From the NCBI GenBank assembly GCA_002762705.1, contig PCVE01000005.1:1-10688 (forward strand): DNA of 10,688 nucleotides, given 5' to 3'. Source of the stretch: Candidatus Woesearchaeota archaeon CG11_big_fil_rev_8_21_14_0_20_43_8. GTDB taxonomy: Archaea; Nanobdellota; Nanobdellia; Woesearchaeales; CG08-08-20-14. Position 1 is the stretch's first letter, and each line of letters begins with the position of its first letter. Shown piece by piece: positions 5,137 to 10,688 of this stretch. Below the pieces are notes generated by a model that saw only the letters and a program-made list of their open reading frames with translations, had not been told where the DNA came from and ran no database searches. The translations under genes and the position numbers were made by a program.

Positions 5137-7185
5137 GTGATCAAAGTCATAGATTCGATAAAACAATTAGCAGGCATCGGTGACAAAGGCGCGATGCGTA
5201 TCATAGAACATTTCGGCTCTGAGCAACTTGCTATAGACGCGATGAATGATTTCCAGATCGGAGATATCATCAAGCTCCCGATCTCGCAGCAAGCACGTGT
5301 GGATATAATAAGAGACATACACAGGAGAAAATATGGATATTCACATTCGACTATCCTAAAGACCGCTGAAGCAAAGGAATATTATACTAAGATCATGTCA
5401 ATCTTTCGGCAATATGCTTCTACAGATTATGCGAGATATGCTATATCTGTTTTCTGCCCAGTAAAAGATCAAAAGGAAGTGCTCCGAAGACAGAAGATCG
5501 TGGAAGATTCTTTGGAACTTATCGATTCTCTTCCTATCGCATCCATAAAGAAGATAAAAGACGCGATAAAGACGATCGAGTCTGACCTGGGATCATCAGG
5601 CATACGTGGAAATCAGGTCTGCATAGGCACTGAAGATGAAGAGATATATGCAAGACTGAAGAAAACAGTACCTAGTTCTGTGATTGTGCAATTCATCCAG
5701 ACAGAGTCTGATGTGGCGAGATTGTCAGAATATGATTCTCCAAGATATCTTGATTCAGAAGATTCTAAGTTCGCCATGTATGCGGATCAGATCGAGAGAC
5801 TTGAATATCTGCCAAAAGACACATCGATAGAACGGGCATGTCCAGAGATTGTTTTGGATTTCGTAGTCAAGAACAAGGGACGTATAAAGGCTGCTGTGCA
5901 GGTCGATGAGATATTATGTGAAAGATCGATCTTCACAAAAGATATCGCAGACGCGATCAGGTCACTTGCGAAAAGATCAGAGATGCTGACTGAGAATGGC
6001 ATCGATCCAAAGACAGATGAAAAATTCAGATCGTTGCATGATGCGATCAGGAATCTAAATGATAGATCATTGAAAGAACTTGCAGATATCCATTCGCAGA
6101 TAAAAGATGTGGTCGCAAACACATCAATGGCAGGTGATGAATTATACGCAGCACTATCATCAGGAGAGCCGAAGATACCAGAACGAGTGCTGCAAGAGAC
6201 GATTAATATAATAAAAAAACATGAGACGGAACTCGCAAAAGAATTCGGCATGGCTGAGAATGATTTCGCAGGATTATTCACGCGTGATGGCATCTCGCCG
6301 AAAGTATCTGCTGAAAAAAAAGATATACTATTCACAAGATGGCGCGATGAGATGAACACCATCAGATACAGGCTCGAGAGGACTATCGCAGAAGATATCG
6401 ATAATCCCATCGGCCTTTGCGAGCAGATGTTCTCGGCTTTGCTTGAGCTTGATGTGACGCTGACGATAGGAAGCTTCACGAAAATGCTTGGATTGAAAAA
6501 GCCGAGGTTACATGAAAAAAATGGATATCTTATCTCAGGCGGCAGGAACATATTCCTGGTAAAAGAACATGGCGCCGAGAATGTACAGCCAGTCGACTAT
6601 GGACTTGACGCGGCATGCAGGGCATCTGTCGTGACCGGCGCAAATTCAGGCGGTAAGACAACGCTTCTTGAGATGGTGGCTCAGGCGCACATCATGGCCA
6701 GCATGGGGTTATATATCGGTGCAACTGACGCAGAACTCCCTTTGCTTGACATACTTTATGTCTTTGGCAAGAACAGAGGTGGGACGAGTGCTGGAGCATT
6801 CGAGACACTGCTTCGGTCTTTTGCTGAGATAGATATTTCTGATGGAAGGAGAAAGATGGTTCTTGCTGATGAGATAGAGGCTGTGACTGAACCTGGCGCG
6901 GCGGCAAAGATCGTAGCAGCGATCATAAGGCATCTTCTCAAAGACAAGGACTCACTAGTCACTGTCGTCACGCACTTAGGAAAAGAGATCGACAAAGAGA
7001 TCGACGAAGGTATAAGGATCGATGGGATAGAAGCAAAAGGCCTTGATGAGGACTTCAATATCATAGTCGACCGGAACCCAAAGCTTGGCTATATCGCGAC
7101 ATCGACGCCGGAACTAATAATTCGAAGACTCGCGAAGAAGACTGGCGGAGAATTATATGATGCGATATGCGAGAGCATGCGATAA
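5137..7185 (+). CDS. MutS-family ATPase with N-terminal helix-hairpin-helix
   Basis: From the GTG start at 5137 this is a 682-residue protein, probably a DNA-junction or mismatch-related ATPase of the MutS superfamily. An N-terminal helix-hairpin-helix (about 8-45, with LAGIGDKGAMRIIEHFG) should bind DNA. A long, charged, helical middle (about 150-450) resembles the MutS clamp/lever region. The C-terminal ATPase has Walker A GANSGGKT (501-508), the dimer-signature segment GGTSAGAFE (548-556), Walker B MVLADE (574-579) and the switch histidine in VVTHLG (His613). There is no FxE mismatch-reading motif of bacterial MutS and no C-terminal Smr nuclease domain, so this is neither canonical MutS nor typical MutS2. 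It matches archaeal MutS-related ATPases of uncertain role. The TTG at 5074 would add 21 residues (LAFKSKS and so on) unlike the family. The superfamily is certain; the biological substrate is not. Confidence 0.9.
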   Translation: MIKVIDSIKQLAGIGDKGAMRIIEHFGSEQLAIDAMNDFQIGDIIKLPISQQARVDIIRDIHRRKYGYSHSTILKTAEAKEYYTKIMSIFRQYASTDYARYAISVFCPVKDQKEVLRRQKIVEDSLELIDSLPIASIKKIKDAIKTIESDLGSSGIRGNQVCIGTEDEEIYARLKKTVPSSVIVQFIQTESDVARLSEYDSPRYLDSEDSKFAMYADQIERLEYLPKDTSIERACPEIVLDFVVKNKGRIKAAVQVDEILCERSIFTKDIADAIRSLAKRSEMLTENGIDPKTDEKFRSLHDAIRNLNDRSLKELADIHSQIKDVVANTSMAGDELYAALSSGEPKIPERVLQETINIIKKHETELAKEFGMAENDFAGLFTRDGISPKVSAEKKDILFTRWRDEMNTIRYRLERTIAEDIDNPIGLCEQMFSALLELDVTLTIGSFTKMLGLKKPRLHEKNGYLISGGRNIFLVKEHGAENVQPVDYGLDAACRASVVTGANSGGKTTLLEMVAQAHIMASMGLYIGATDAELPLLDILYVFGKNRGGTSAGAFETLLRSFAEIDISDGRRKMVLADEIEAVTEPGAAAKIVAAIIRHLLKDKDSLVTVVTHLGKEIDKEIDEGIRIDGIEAKGLDEDFNIIVDRNPKLGYIATSTPELIIRRLAKKTGGELYDAICESMR

Positions 7186-7210
7186 ATCGATTATATAAAG
7201 AAGTGCAAAT

Positions 7211-7220
7211 GAATTTTTTA
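7211..7220 (+). terminator. Short T-run after the MutS-like gene
   Basis: Six consecutive T (7214-7219) lie about 30 bases after the stop codon and about 40 bases before the next TATA box, a plausible weak archaeal terminator. The rest of the 106-base spacer holds no recognisable gene. Confidence 0.4.
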
Positions 7221-7260
7221 CATCAGACGTAACCTGCGATAAAGCCCTGCATGACAAAAC

Positions 7261-7270
7261 TTTTTATATC
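7261..7270 (+). promoter_or_regulatory. TATA box of the HD-domain gene
   Basis: TTTTTATATC (7261-7270) is a textbook archaeal TATA box. Transcription would start about 25 bases downstream, at or next to the ATG at 7292. No Shine-Dalgarno sequence is visible between them, so the mRNA is probably leaderless. Confidence 0.65.
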
Positions 7271-7291
7271 CATCTCACGATTGAATCATAG

Positions 7292-7954
7292 ATGAAAAAA
7301 GAAATGCGTCAGAGACTGATCGATATCGCCAAGAAAGAGATCATAAAAGATGATCCGTCGCACGATATCTTCCATACTTTACGTGTGCTACATCTCGCAG
7401 AGACTATATCCAAGGCTGAAGGCGGGGATCTTGATGTGATCATACCTGCAGCGCTCTTCCATGACATAATAACATACCCGAAGCATGATGCCATGTCCAG
7501 CAAAAAACAGGATGAAAGCGCGGATAAAGCGTCGGACATACTTTCGAAGATCAAGGAATATCCAAAAGAGAAAATCGAAGCTGTGAAACATTGCATTTCA
7601 TCATGCTCATTCACAAAACAGGTGAAGCACGAAAAAAAAGAAGCGCAGATATTGCAGGATGCTGATGGCCTTGAATCTACTGGTGCTATCTCGATAATGA
7701 GAACTTTCTGCTCGACTGGCCAGATGAATAGACGTTTCTACCATCCTGATGACCCCATGTGTCGGACAAGGGAACCAGACGCAAAAGAGCAGGCGCTCGA
7801 CCTTGTCTTCGCACGGCTCCTGAAAGTGAAAGACAGGATGTATACACAGACCGCAAGAGATCTTGCCATGCGGCGCGCAGAGTTCCTGCAGGTGTTCCTT
7901 CTCGAGATCAATGAGGAATTGAAAGAGAGCCACGAAAACTACAACGGATTCTGA
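7292..7954 (+). CDS. HD-domain phosphohydrolase (YedJ-like)
   Basis: This 220-residue cytosolic protein belongs to the HD superfamily of metal-dependent phosphohydrolases, which act on nucleotides or other phosphoesters. Metal ligands are visible: His28 in SHDIFHTLRV (23-32), the HD pair His57-Asp58 in ALFHDI, and Asp123 in ILQDADGLE. The spacing and the DxxHxxxHxxRV-like N-terminus resemble the small stand-alone YedJ/YpgQ type rather than dGTPases or (p)ppGpp synthetase/hydrolases, since no second catalytic domain is attached. The C-terminal third (about 160-215) is helical, with many Arg and Glu residues. The gene stands alone, with its own TATA box and a likely leaderless start, and converges on the small basic-protein gene. 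The family is clear; the substrate is unknown. Confidence 0.87.
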   Translation: MKKEMRQRLIDIAKKEIIKDDPSHDIFHTLRVLHLAETISKAEGGDLDVIIPAALFHDIITYPKHDAMSSKKQDESADKASDILSKIKEYPKEKIEAVKHCISSCSFTKQVKHEKKEAQILQDADGLESTGAISIMRTFCSTGQMNRRFYHPDDPMCRTREPDAKEQALDLVFARLLKVKDRMYTQTARDLAMRRAEFLQVFLLEINEELKESHENYNGF

Positions 7955-8050
7955 TTTTACATATTGAAGCTACGATTTCTATCACAAGAAGACATTATCT
8001 TTGCGAACGAGATGAGAATCATATTGTCAGCACGAAAAAAAGGTTATGAC

Positions 8051-8072
8051 AAATAAAAAAAATAAAGAGAAA
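8051..8072 (-). terminator. T-rich terminator after the small basic-protein gene
   Basis: On the minus strand the stop codon is followed by TTTTCTC, then TTTA and a run of eight T (opposite the A-run 8055-8062). This is the strongest U-tract in the window and fits archaeal intrinsic termination. The remaining spacer toward the convergent HD gene (7955-8050) shows no gene. Confidence 0.7.
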
Positions 8073-8078
8073 AGAGAA

Positions 8079-8396
8079 CTATCTCCTTTTCTTTGCGCTC
8101 TTCTTTTTAACGGATTTCTTGACAGCTTTCTTCTTTGAGGATTTAGCTGCTTTTTTCCGCTTTGCTGGTCCTCGGACCATAAGAGCTCTTGAGACGTTGC
8201 CCTTCTTATCAAGGAAATAAAGGTAACCTGATTCTTTTGCTACGCCGACTTTCGCGACAGTCTCCTGTTTCACTCTGCCTTTCCTTCTGCCGCCGCCTCG
8301 AGCCATCTTAGCTCTTGAGACGTTGCCTCTCTTATCTATGAAATAGAGGAAACCTTCTTCCCTCTTCACTCCTACTTTTGCTACGAGTTCTGCCAT
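8079..8396 (-). CDS. Small basic protein with two copies of a 30-residue beta motif and a lysine-rich tail
   Basis: This 105-residue protein has residues 5-34 and 47-76 as tandem copies of one motif, identical at 22 of 30 positions. The shared pattern is VAKVGV, then (F/Y)LYF(I/L)DK, then GNVSRA and R-G. The alternating hydrophobic and polar residues suggest a short beta hairpin or sheet per copy. The copies are 42 residues apart and their DNA still shares 18 identical bases (8184-8201 and 8310-8327). Residues 77-105 are almost only Lys, Ala, Ser and Arg, like the tails of histone H1 or bacterial histone-like proteins, so nucleic-acid binding is a reasonable inference. Similar single-motif small proteins are known to me from uncharacterised DPANN archaeal genomes; no function is established. 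The ATG has GGTG five bases upstream. A ribosome-associated or nucleoid protein are both possible. Confidence 0.85.
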   Translation of the reverse strand: MAELVAKVGVKREEGFLYFIDKRGNVSRAKMARGGGRRKGRVKQETVAKVGVAKESGYLYFLDKKGNVSRALMVRGPAKRKKAAKSSKKKAVKKSVKKKSAKKRR

Positions 8397-8431
8397 ATTA
8401 GCACCCCGATTGGTTTTGGTTTATGTTGATC

Positions 8432-8460
8432 CAGGAAATACTCCTCGACGGAGAATCCTG
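8432..8460 (-). other. Predicted stem-loop in the leader of the small basic-protein gene
   Basis: In the minus-strand RNA, CAGGA and TCCTG form an outer five-pair stem, and CTCC and GGAG an inner four-pair stem closing a GUCGA loop. A small 2-by-4 internal loop separates them. The element lies 36 bases before the ATG, inside the leader predicted from the TATA box at 8489-8497. It could be a binding site for the gene's own product or another control element. No known riboswitch family is recognised. Confidence 0.4.
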
Positions 8461-8488
8461 TTCAATATCATTCCTATCTCCACACAGG

Positions 8489-8498
8489 TATATAAATC
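8489..8498 (-). promoter_or_regulatory. TATA box of the small basic-protein gene
   Basis: On the minus strand, GATTTATATA (8489-8498) is a good TATA box, placing transcription start near 8467 and leaving a leader of about 70 bases before the ATG at 8396. That is long compared with the other genes here. It lies within the 168-base gap after the aldehyde dehydrogenase stop, so the small gene can be transcribed on its own. Confidence 0.55.
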
Positions 8499-8564
8499 TT
8501 TCTCATTTTCACCGTCGGAGAGCCACCCGTTTTCACTCGAGAATGGATATATTTTCAATAGATT

Positions 8565-10088
8565 TCATCCGAACCTGATACCCTGGGCCAGAGGAAACTC
8601 ATCGCCGAAATTGATTGTGCATGTCTGCCTCCGCATGTACGCTTTCCATGCATCTGATCCTGCTTCCCGTCCTCCACCAGTCTCTTTCTGTCCGCCGAAC
8701 GCGCCGCCGATCTCAGCGCCGCTTGTCCCTATGTTCACATTCGCGATCCCACAATCAGAACCCATCGCTGAGAGGAAACGTTCAGCATACCTCATGTTCT
8801 GCGTGAAGATCGCAGAAGAAAGACCTTGTGGAACATTATTATGGATAGCTATCGCATCGTCGACAGATGAGATCGGAACGATATAAAGGATTGGAGCGAA
8901 CACCTCATCTTGCATCATAGTAATCGGCCGATCTACAAGGACAATCGTTGGTTCGACGAAATTCCCCTTGCTAAAGTCACCGTCAGTCAACTTGTTTCCA
9001 CCATAGACAATCTGCCCACCCTGGTCTTTGATCTTCACAAGCGCAGCCATCATCTGGTCGACAGCATCAGGAGTGACAAGCGGCCCCATGAGTGTGCCTT
9101 CGACGACTGGATCACCAATTCTTACCTGTGAATATGCGCTCTTCAGCCTATCGATGAGCATAGGCATTATGGTTTTATGACAAAGTATCCTCCGTGTGCT
9201 CGTACATCTCTGCCCAGCCGTCCCGACAGCGCCGAATAGGATACCACGGACGAGAAGCTCCATATCAGCATCTTCCATCGCGATGATCGCGTTGTTTCCG
9301 CCGAGTTCAAGTATCGTCGGGCATAGACGTTTCGCCGCAGCTTCTGCGATCTTGTGCCCCATGCCACAGCTCCCCGTAGCTGAGATCAGTTTGCCCCTCT
9401 CATCCTCGACAAGCCACTTGCCAACAGTAGAACCGCTGCCGATGACCAGATTGAATATCCCTGACCAGCTATTGTCACTGCATACCTTATCGACGATATT
9501 ATGGATCGCGATCGCAGTCAATGGAGTGGTCGAAGATGGTTTCCAGACAACGACATCCCCACATATCGCCGCGATGAACGCATTCCAGCCCCAGACAGCG
9601 ACAGGAAAATTAAAAGCGCTGATGACACCGACAACACCAAGTGGATGCCACTGTTCATACATCCGATGCTTCGGTCGTTCGCTCTGCATGGTGAGTCCGT
9701 ATAACTGCCTTGAAAGTCCGACGGCAAAATCAGCCATATCGATCATCTCCTGCACCTCGCCTTCGCCTTCGGCCAGGATCTTTCCCATCTCAAGCGAGAC
9801 CAGCTTTCCAAGAGCAGCCTTATGCTTTCTAAGCTCAAGACCGATAAGACGGATCACTTCACCCCTCTTTGGAGCAGGATACATGCGCCACTTCTCAAAT
9901 ATACCCTGTGCGGTGTCCATGACTTTAGCGAAGTCTTTTTCGCCTGCGCATCTGACCTTACCAAGCAAAGCGCCATCTGTCGGTGATCTCGACTCGATGA
10001 TCTTGCCATCTGTATCGAAAGATGCTCCATTTGACGCACCAGATAATGTCTCTTTATCAAGTCCAAGCTGTTTTAGAATATCATCCAT
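8565..10088 (-). CDS. ALDH7-family aldehyde dehydrogenase (aminoadipate semialdehyde dehydrogenase-like)
   Basis: This 507-residue cytosolic NAD(P)-dependent enzyme oxidises an aldehyde to a carboxylic acid. Catalytic residues are all present: Asn160 in FNFP, Lys183 in WKPS, Glu261 in LELGG, nucleophile Cys295 in GQRCTS, and Glu395 in DEVFAP. The C-terminal stretch SGAEIGGAFGG (456-466) with TGGGREAGSDAWKAYMRR after it is the hallmark of ALDH7 (antiquitin/AmaB), whose usual substrate is alpha-aminoadipate semialdehyde from lysine breakdown. The start at 10088 is chosen because a perfect AGGTGAT ribosome binding site (10092-10098) lies three bases upstream; an upstream ATG at 10133 would put that site inside the coding region. 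No other lysine-degradation gene is in the window, so the physiological substrate may be a different or toxic aldehyde. The family is highly certain, the substrate less so. Confidence 0.95.
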   Translation of the reverse strand: MDDILKQLGLDKETLSGASNGASFDTDGKIIESRSPTDGALLGKVRCAGEKDFAKVMDTAQGIFEKWRMYPAPKRGEVIRLIGLELRKHKAALGKLVSLEMGKILAEGEGEVQEMIDMADFAVGLSRQLYGLTMQSERPKHRMYEQWHPLGVVGVISAFNFPVAVWGWNAFIAAICGDVVVWKPSSTTPLTAIAIHNIVDKVCSDNSWSGIFNLVIGSGSTVGKWLVEDERGKLISATGSCGMGHKIAEAAAKRLCPTILELGGNNAIIAMEDADMELLVRGILFGAVGTAGQRCTSTRRILCHKTIMPMLIDRLKSAYSQVRIGDPVVEGTLMGPLVTPDAVDQMMAALVKIKDQGGQIVYGGNKLTDGDFSKGNFVEPTIVLVDRPITMMQDEVFAPILYIVPISSVDDAIAIHNNVPQGLSSAIFTQNMRYAERFLSAMGSDCGIANVNIGTSGAEIGGAFGGQKETGGGREAGSDAWKAYMRRQTCTINFGDEFPLAQGIRFG

Positions 10089-10091
10089 AAT

Positions 10092-10098
10092 ATCACCT
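10092..10098 (-). promoter_or_regulatory. Ribosome binding site deciding the ALDH7 start
   Basis: On the minus strand, AGGTGAT is an exact match to the archaeal anti-Shine-Dalgarno complement, followed by ATT and then ATG at 10088. It fixes the start 15 codons inside the longest possible reading frame. Confidence 0.8.
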
Positions 10099-10150
10099 TT
10101 TTTTGTTGTATCATAGATTCCTGATTCCCACATTAATATTGTTTTCCATC

Positions 10151-10165
10151 AATAAATTTAAATAA
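10151..10165. promoter_or_regulatory. Shared divergent TATA region of ALDH7 and the right-edge gene
   Basis: AATAAATTTAAATAA (10151-10165) reads as a TATA-like box on both strands. On the minus strand it predicts a dehydrogenase transcript starting near 10133, with a leader of about 45 bases. On the plus strand it predicts a transcript starting near 10185, close before the right-edge reading frame. Whether both directions are active is not shown by the sequence. Confidence 0.45.
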
Positions 10166-10201
10166 GCCAGAATCATCATCAGAATCAGGAAGGGGATTAT
10201 C

Positions 10202-10688
10202 ATAGAAGAAAACAAGATAGGAAGATTTCTTGGTAGGACACTAAGGTTGCTTGTCGATTCTAGCCACCTTGCCAGCAGCACTTACCGACACATAGAAGAT
10301 AACTATGGGAGATATCTAAAAGAGCATGTCGCTAGTGGGATAGATATCGCAAAAAGTCTCTCCGAAGTTGTGCTCGATACCATTATAGACACAGCAAAGA
10401 ACGGACCATTGAAGAAAGAGCTATTGATGCTCCGTATCGATATATACGCAGGCAGGATTGGATACCTTGAAACTGAAAGCGATGAAACAGCTGGACTTAT
10501 GACGGGATTAAGAGAGAGATTAGACAGGGGATGCCAATACGAGAACAAAAAAGCGCGCTGGGAAGCTGTGATCGGTGACTTGACAAAAGACATGCAGGAT
10601 ATCAGAAAAGACCAGGACCAGCTTGAAGACAAGCTAAGAAGCGACACTGATTGCCTGCAACAGATCAAATATTCTAATCCAGACACAA
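10202..10688 (+). CDS. Hypothetical coiled-coil-like protein, cut by the window edge, with possible ATA start
   Basis: A reading frame with no stop runs from 10166 to the window end and encodes at least about 160 residues that look like real protein: IGRFLGRTLRLLVDSS near the start, then long helical stretches. From about residue 80 on the sequence is rich in Glu, Asp, Lys, Arg and Gln, with a segment such as LTKDMQDIRKDQDQLEDKL, suggesting a coiled coil. The first ordinary start in frame is TTG at 10247, which would discard the coding-looking N-terminus. AGGGGAT (10191-10197), one base off the AGGTGAT consensus, sits four bases before an in-frame ATA at 10202, so ATA is my tentative start. 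The opposite strand is also open, but its product is dominated by Ser, Leu, Ile and Phe, as expected of a shadow. I recognise no family or function. The 3' end is missing. Confidence 0.55.
   Translation, partial: MEENKIGRFLGRTLRLLVDSSHLASSTYRHIEDNYGRYLKEHVASGIDIAKSLSEVVLDTIIDTAKNGPLKKELLMLRIDIYAGRIGYLETESDETAGLMTGLRERLDRGCQYENKKARWEAVIGDLTKDMQDIRKDQDQLEDKLRSDTDCLQQIKYSNPDT

Noticed and set aside
5787..6551. Minus-strand open frame (254 codons) opposite the MutS-like gene
   Set aside because: It is dominated by Ser and Phe, has no motif and no ribosome binding site, and is a shadow of the lever region of the MutS-like protein.
8410..8886. Plus-strand open frame across the gap between the small basic-protein gene and the dehydrogenase
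   Set aside because: It overlaps the dehydrogenase 3' end antisense, has no protein-like composition, and its upstream bases serve as the ribosome binding site of the minus-strand gene.
9196..10116. Long plus-strand open frame (306 codons) opposite the aldehyde dehydrogenase
   Set aside because: It is Ser/Pro-rich without domains and antisense to an ALDH7 gene that has all its catalytic residues.
10089..10133. Upstream ATG at 10133 as start of the aldehyde dehydrogenase
   Set aside because: The perfect AGGTGAT site at 10092-10098 would then be inside the gene, the predicted transcript starts at about 10133, and the extra residues do not look like the family N-terminus.
10303..10686. Minus-strand open frame at the right edge
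   Set aside because: Its composition (Ser, Leu, Ile, Phe heavy) is typical of an antisense shadow. The plus strand gives a balanced, helical, charged protein instead.
1..10688. CRISPR array, insertion sequence, integrase or attachment-site repeats
   Set aside because: No regularly spaced repeats, transposase motifs or flanking duplications were found in the intergenic regions examined.

Overview
The window reads as a piece of an archaeal chromosome. It carries a group II chaperonin (thermosome) subunit. Several genes have TATA-like boxes 20-40 bases upstream of the start, and several ribosome binding sites match the archaeal AGGTGAT consensus. The small lysine-rich protein with a duplicated beta motif, and the compact gene set, recall uncultivated small-genome lineages (DPANN, Woesearchaeota-like). 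That placement is an inference from family knowledge; no rRNA gene is present to confirm it.

Layout. Positions 33-1980 hold two minus-strand genes: a zinc carboxypeptidase-like/aspartoacylase-family hydrolase, preceded by a DHH-DHHA1 phosphoesterase. A divergent promoter region (1981-2118) separates them from the plus-strand thermosome gene (2119-3759), which ends in a T-rich terminator. Next is a more A/T-rich two-gene operon (3907-5000): a HEPN protein and a winged-helix plus minimal nucleotidyltransferase protein. This is a toxin-antitoxin-type pair, joined by a one-base stop/start overlap. A 136-base spacer with a hairpin and a palindrome leads into a MutS-family ATPase with an N-terminal helix-hairpin-helix (5137-7185). 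An HD-domain phosphohydrolase follows (7292-7954), with its own TATA box and an apparently leaderless start. On the minus strand, an ALDH7-type aldehyde dehydrogenase (8565-10088) lies upstream of a small basic protein with two copies of a 30-residue motif and a lysine tail (8079-8396). At the right edge, divergent from the dehydrogenase, a plus-strand coiled-coil-like reading frame runs off the window. It has no ordinary start codon near its putative ribosome binding site.

How the genes fit together. Most are separate transcription units of housekeeping or stress character: protein folding, nucleic-acid or nucleotide phosphoester hydrolysis, and DNA handling. They do not form one pathway. 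The only clear functional module is the HEPN/nucleotidyltransferase pair. By eye, both of its catalytic centres depart from the textbook motifs.

I found no rRNA, tRNA, CRISPR array, insertion sequence or integrase. The items most worth a second look are the duplicated-motif basic protein with a structured leader, the variant HEPN/nucleotidyltransferase pair, the spaced direct repeats in the thermosome promoter, and the right-edge gene with a possible ATA start.
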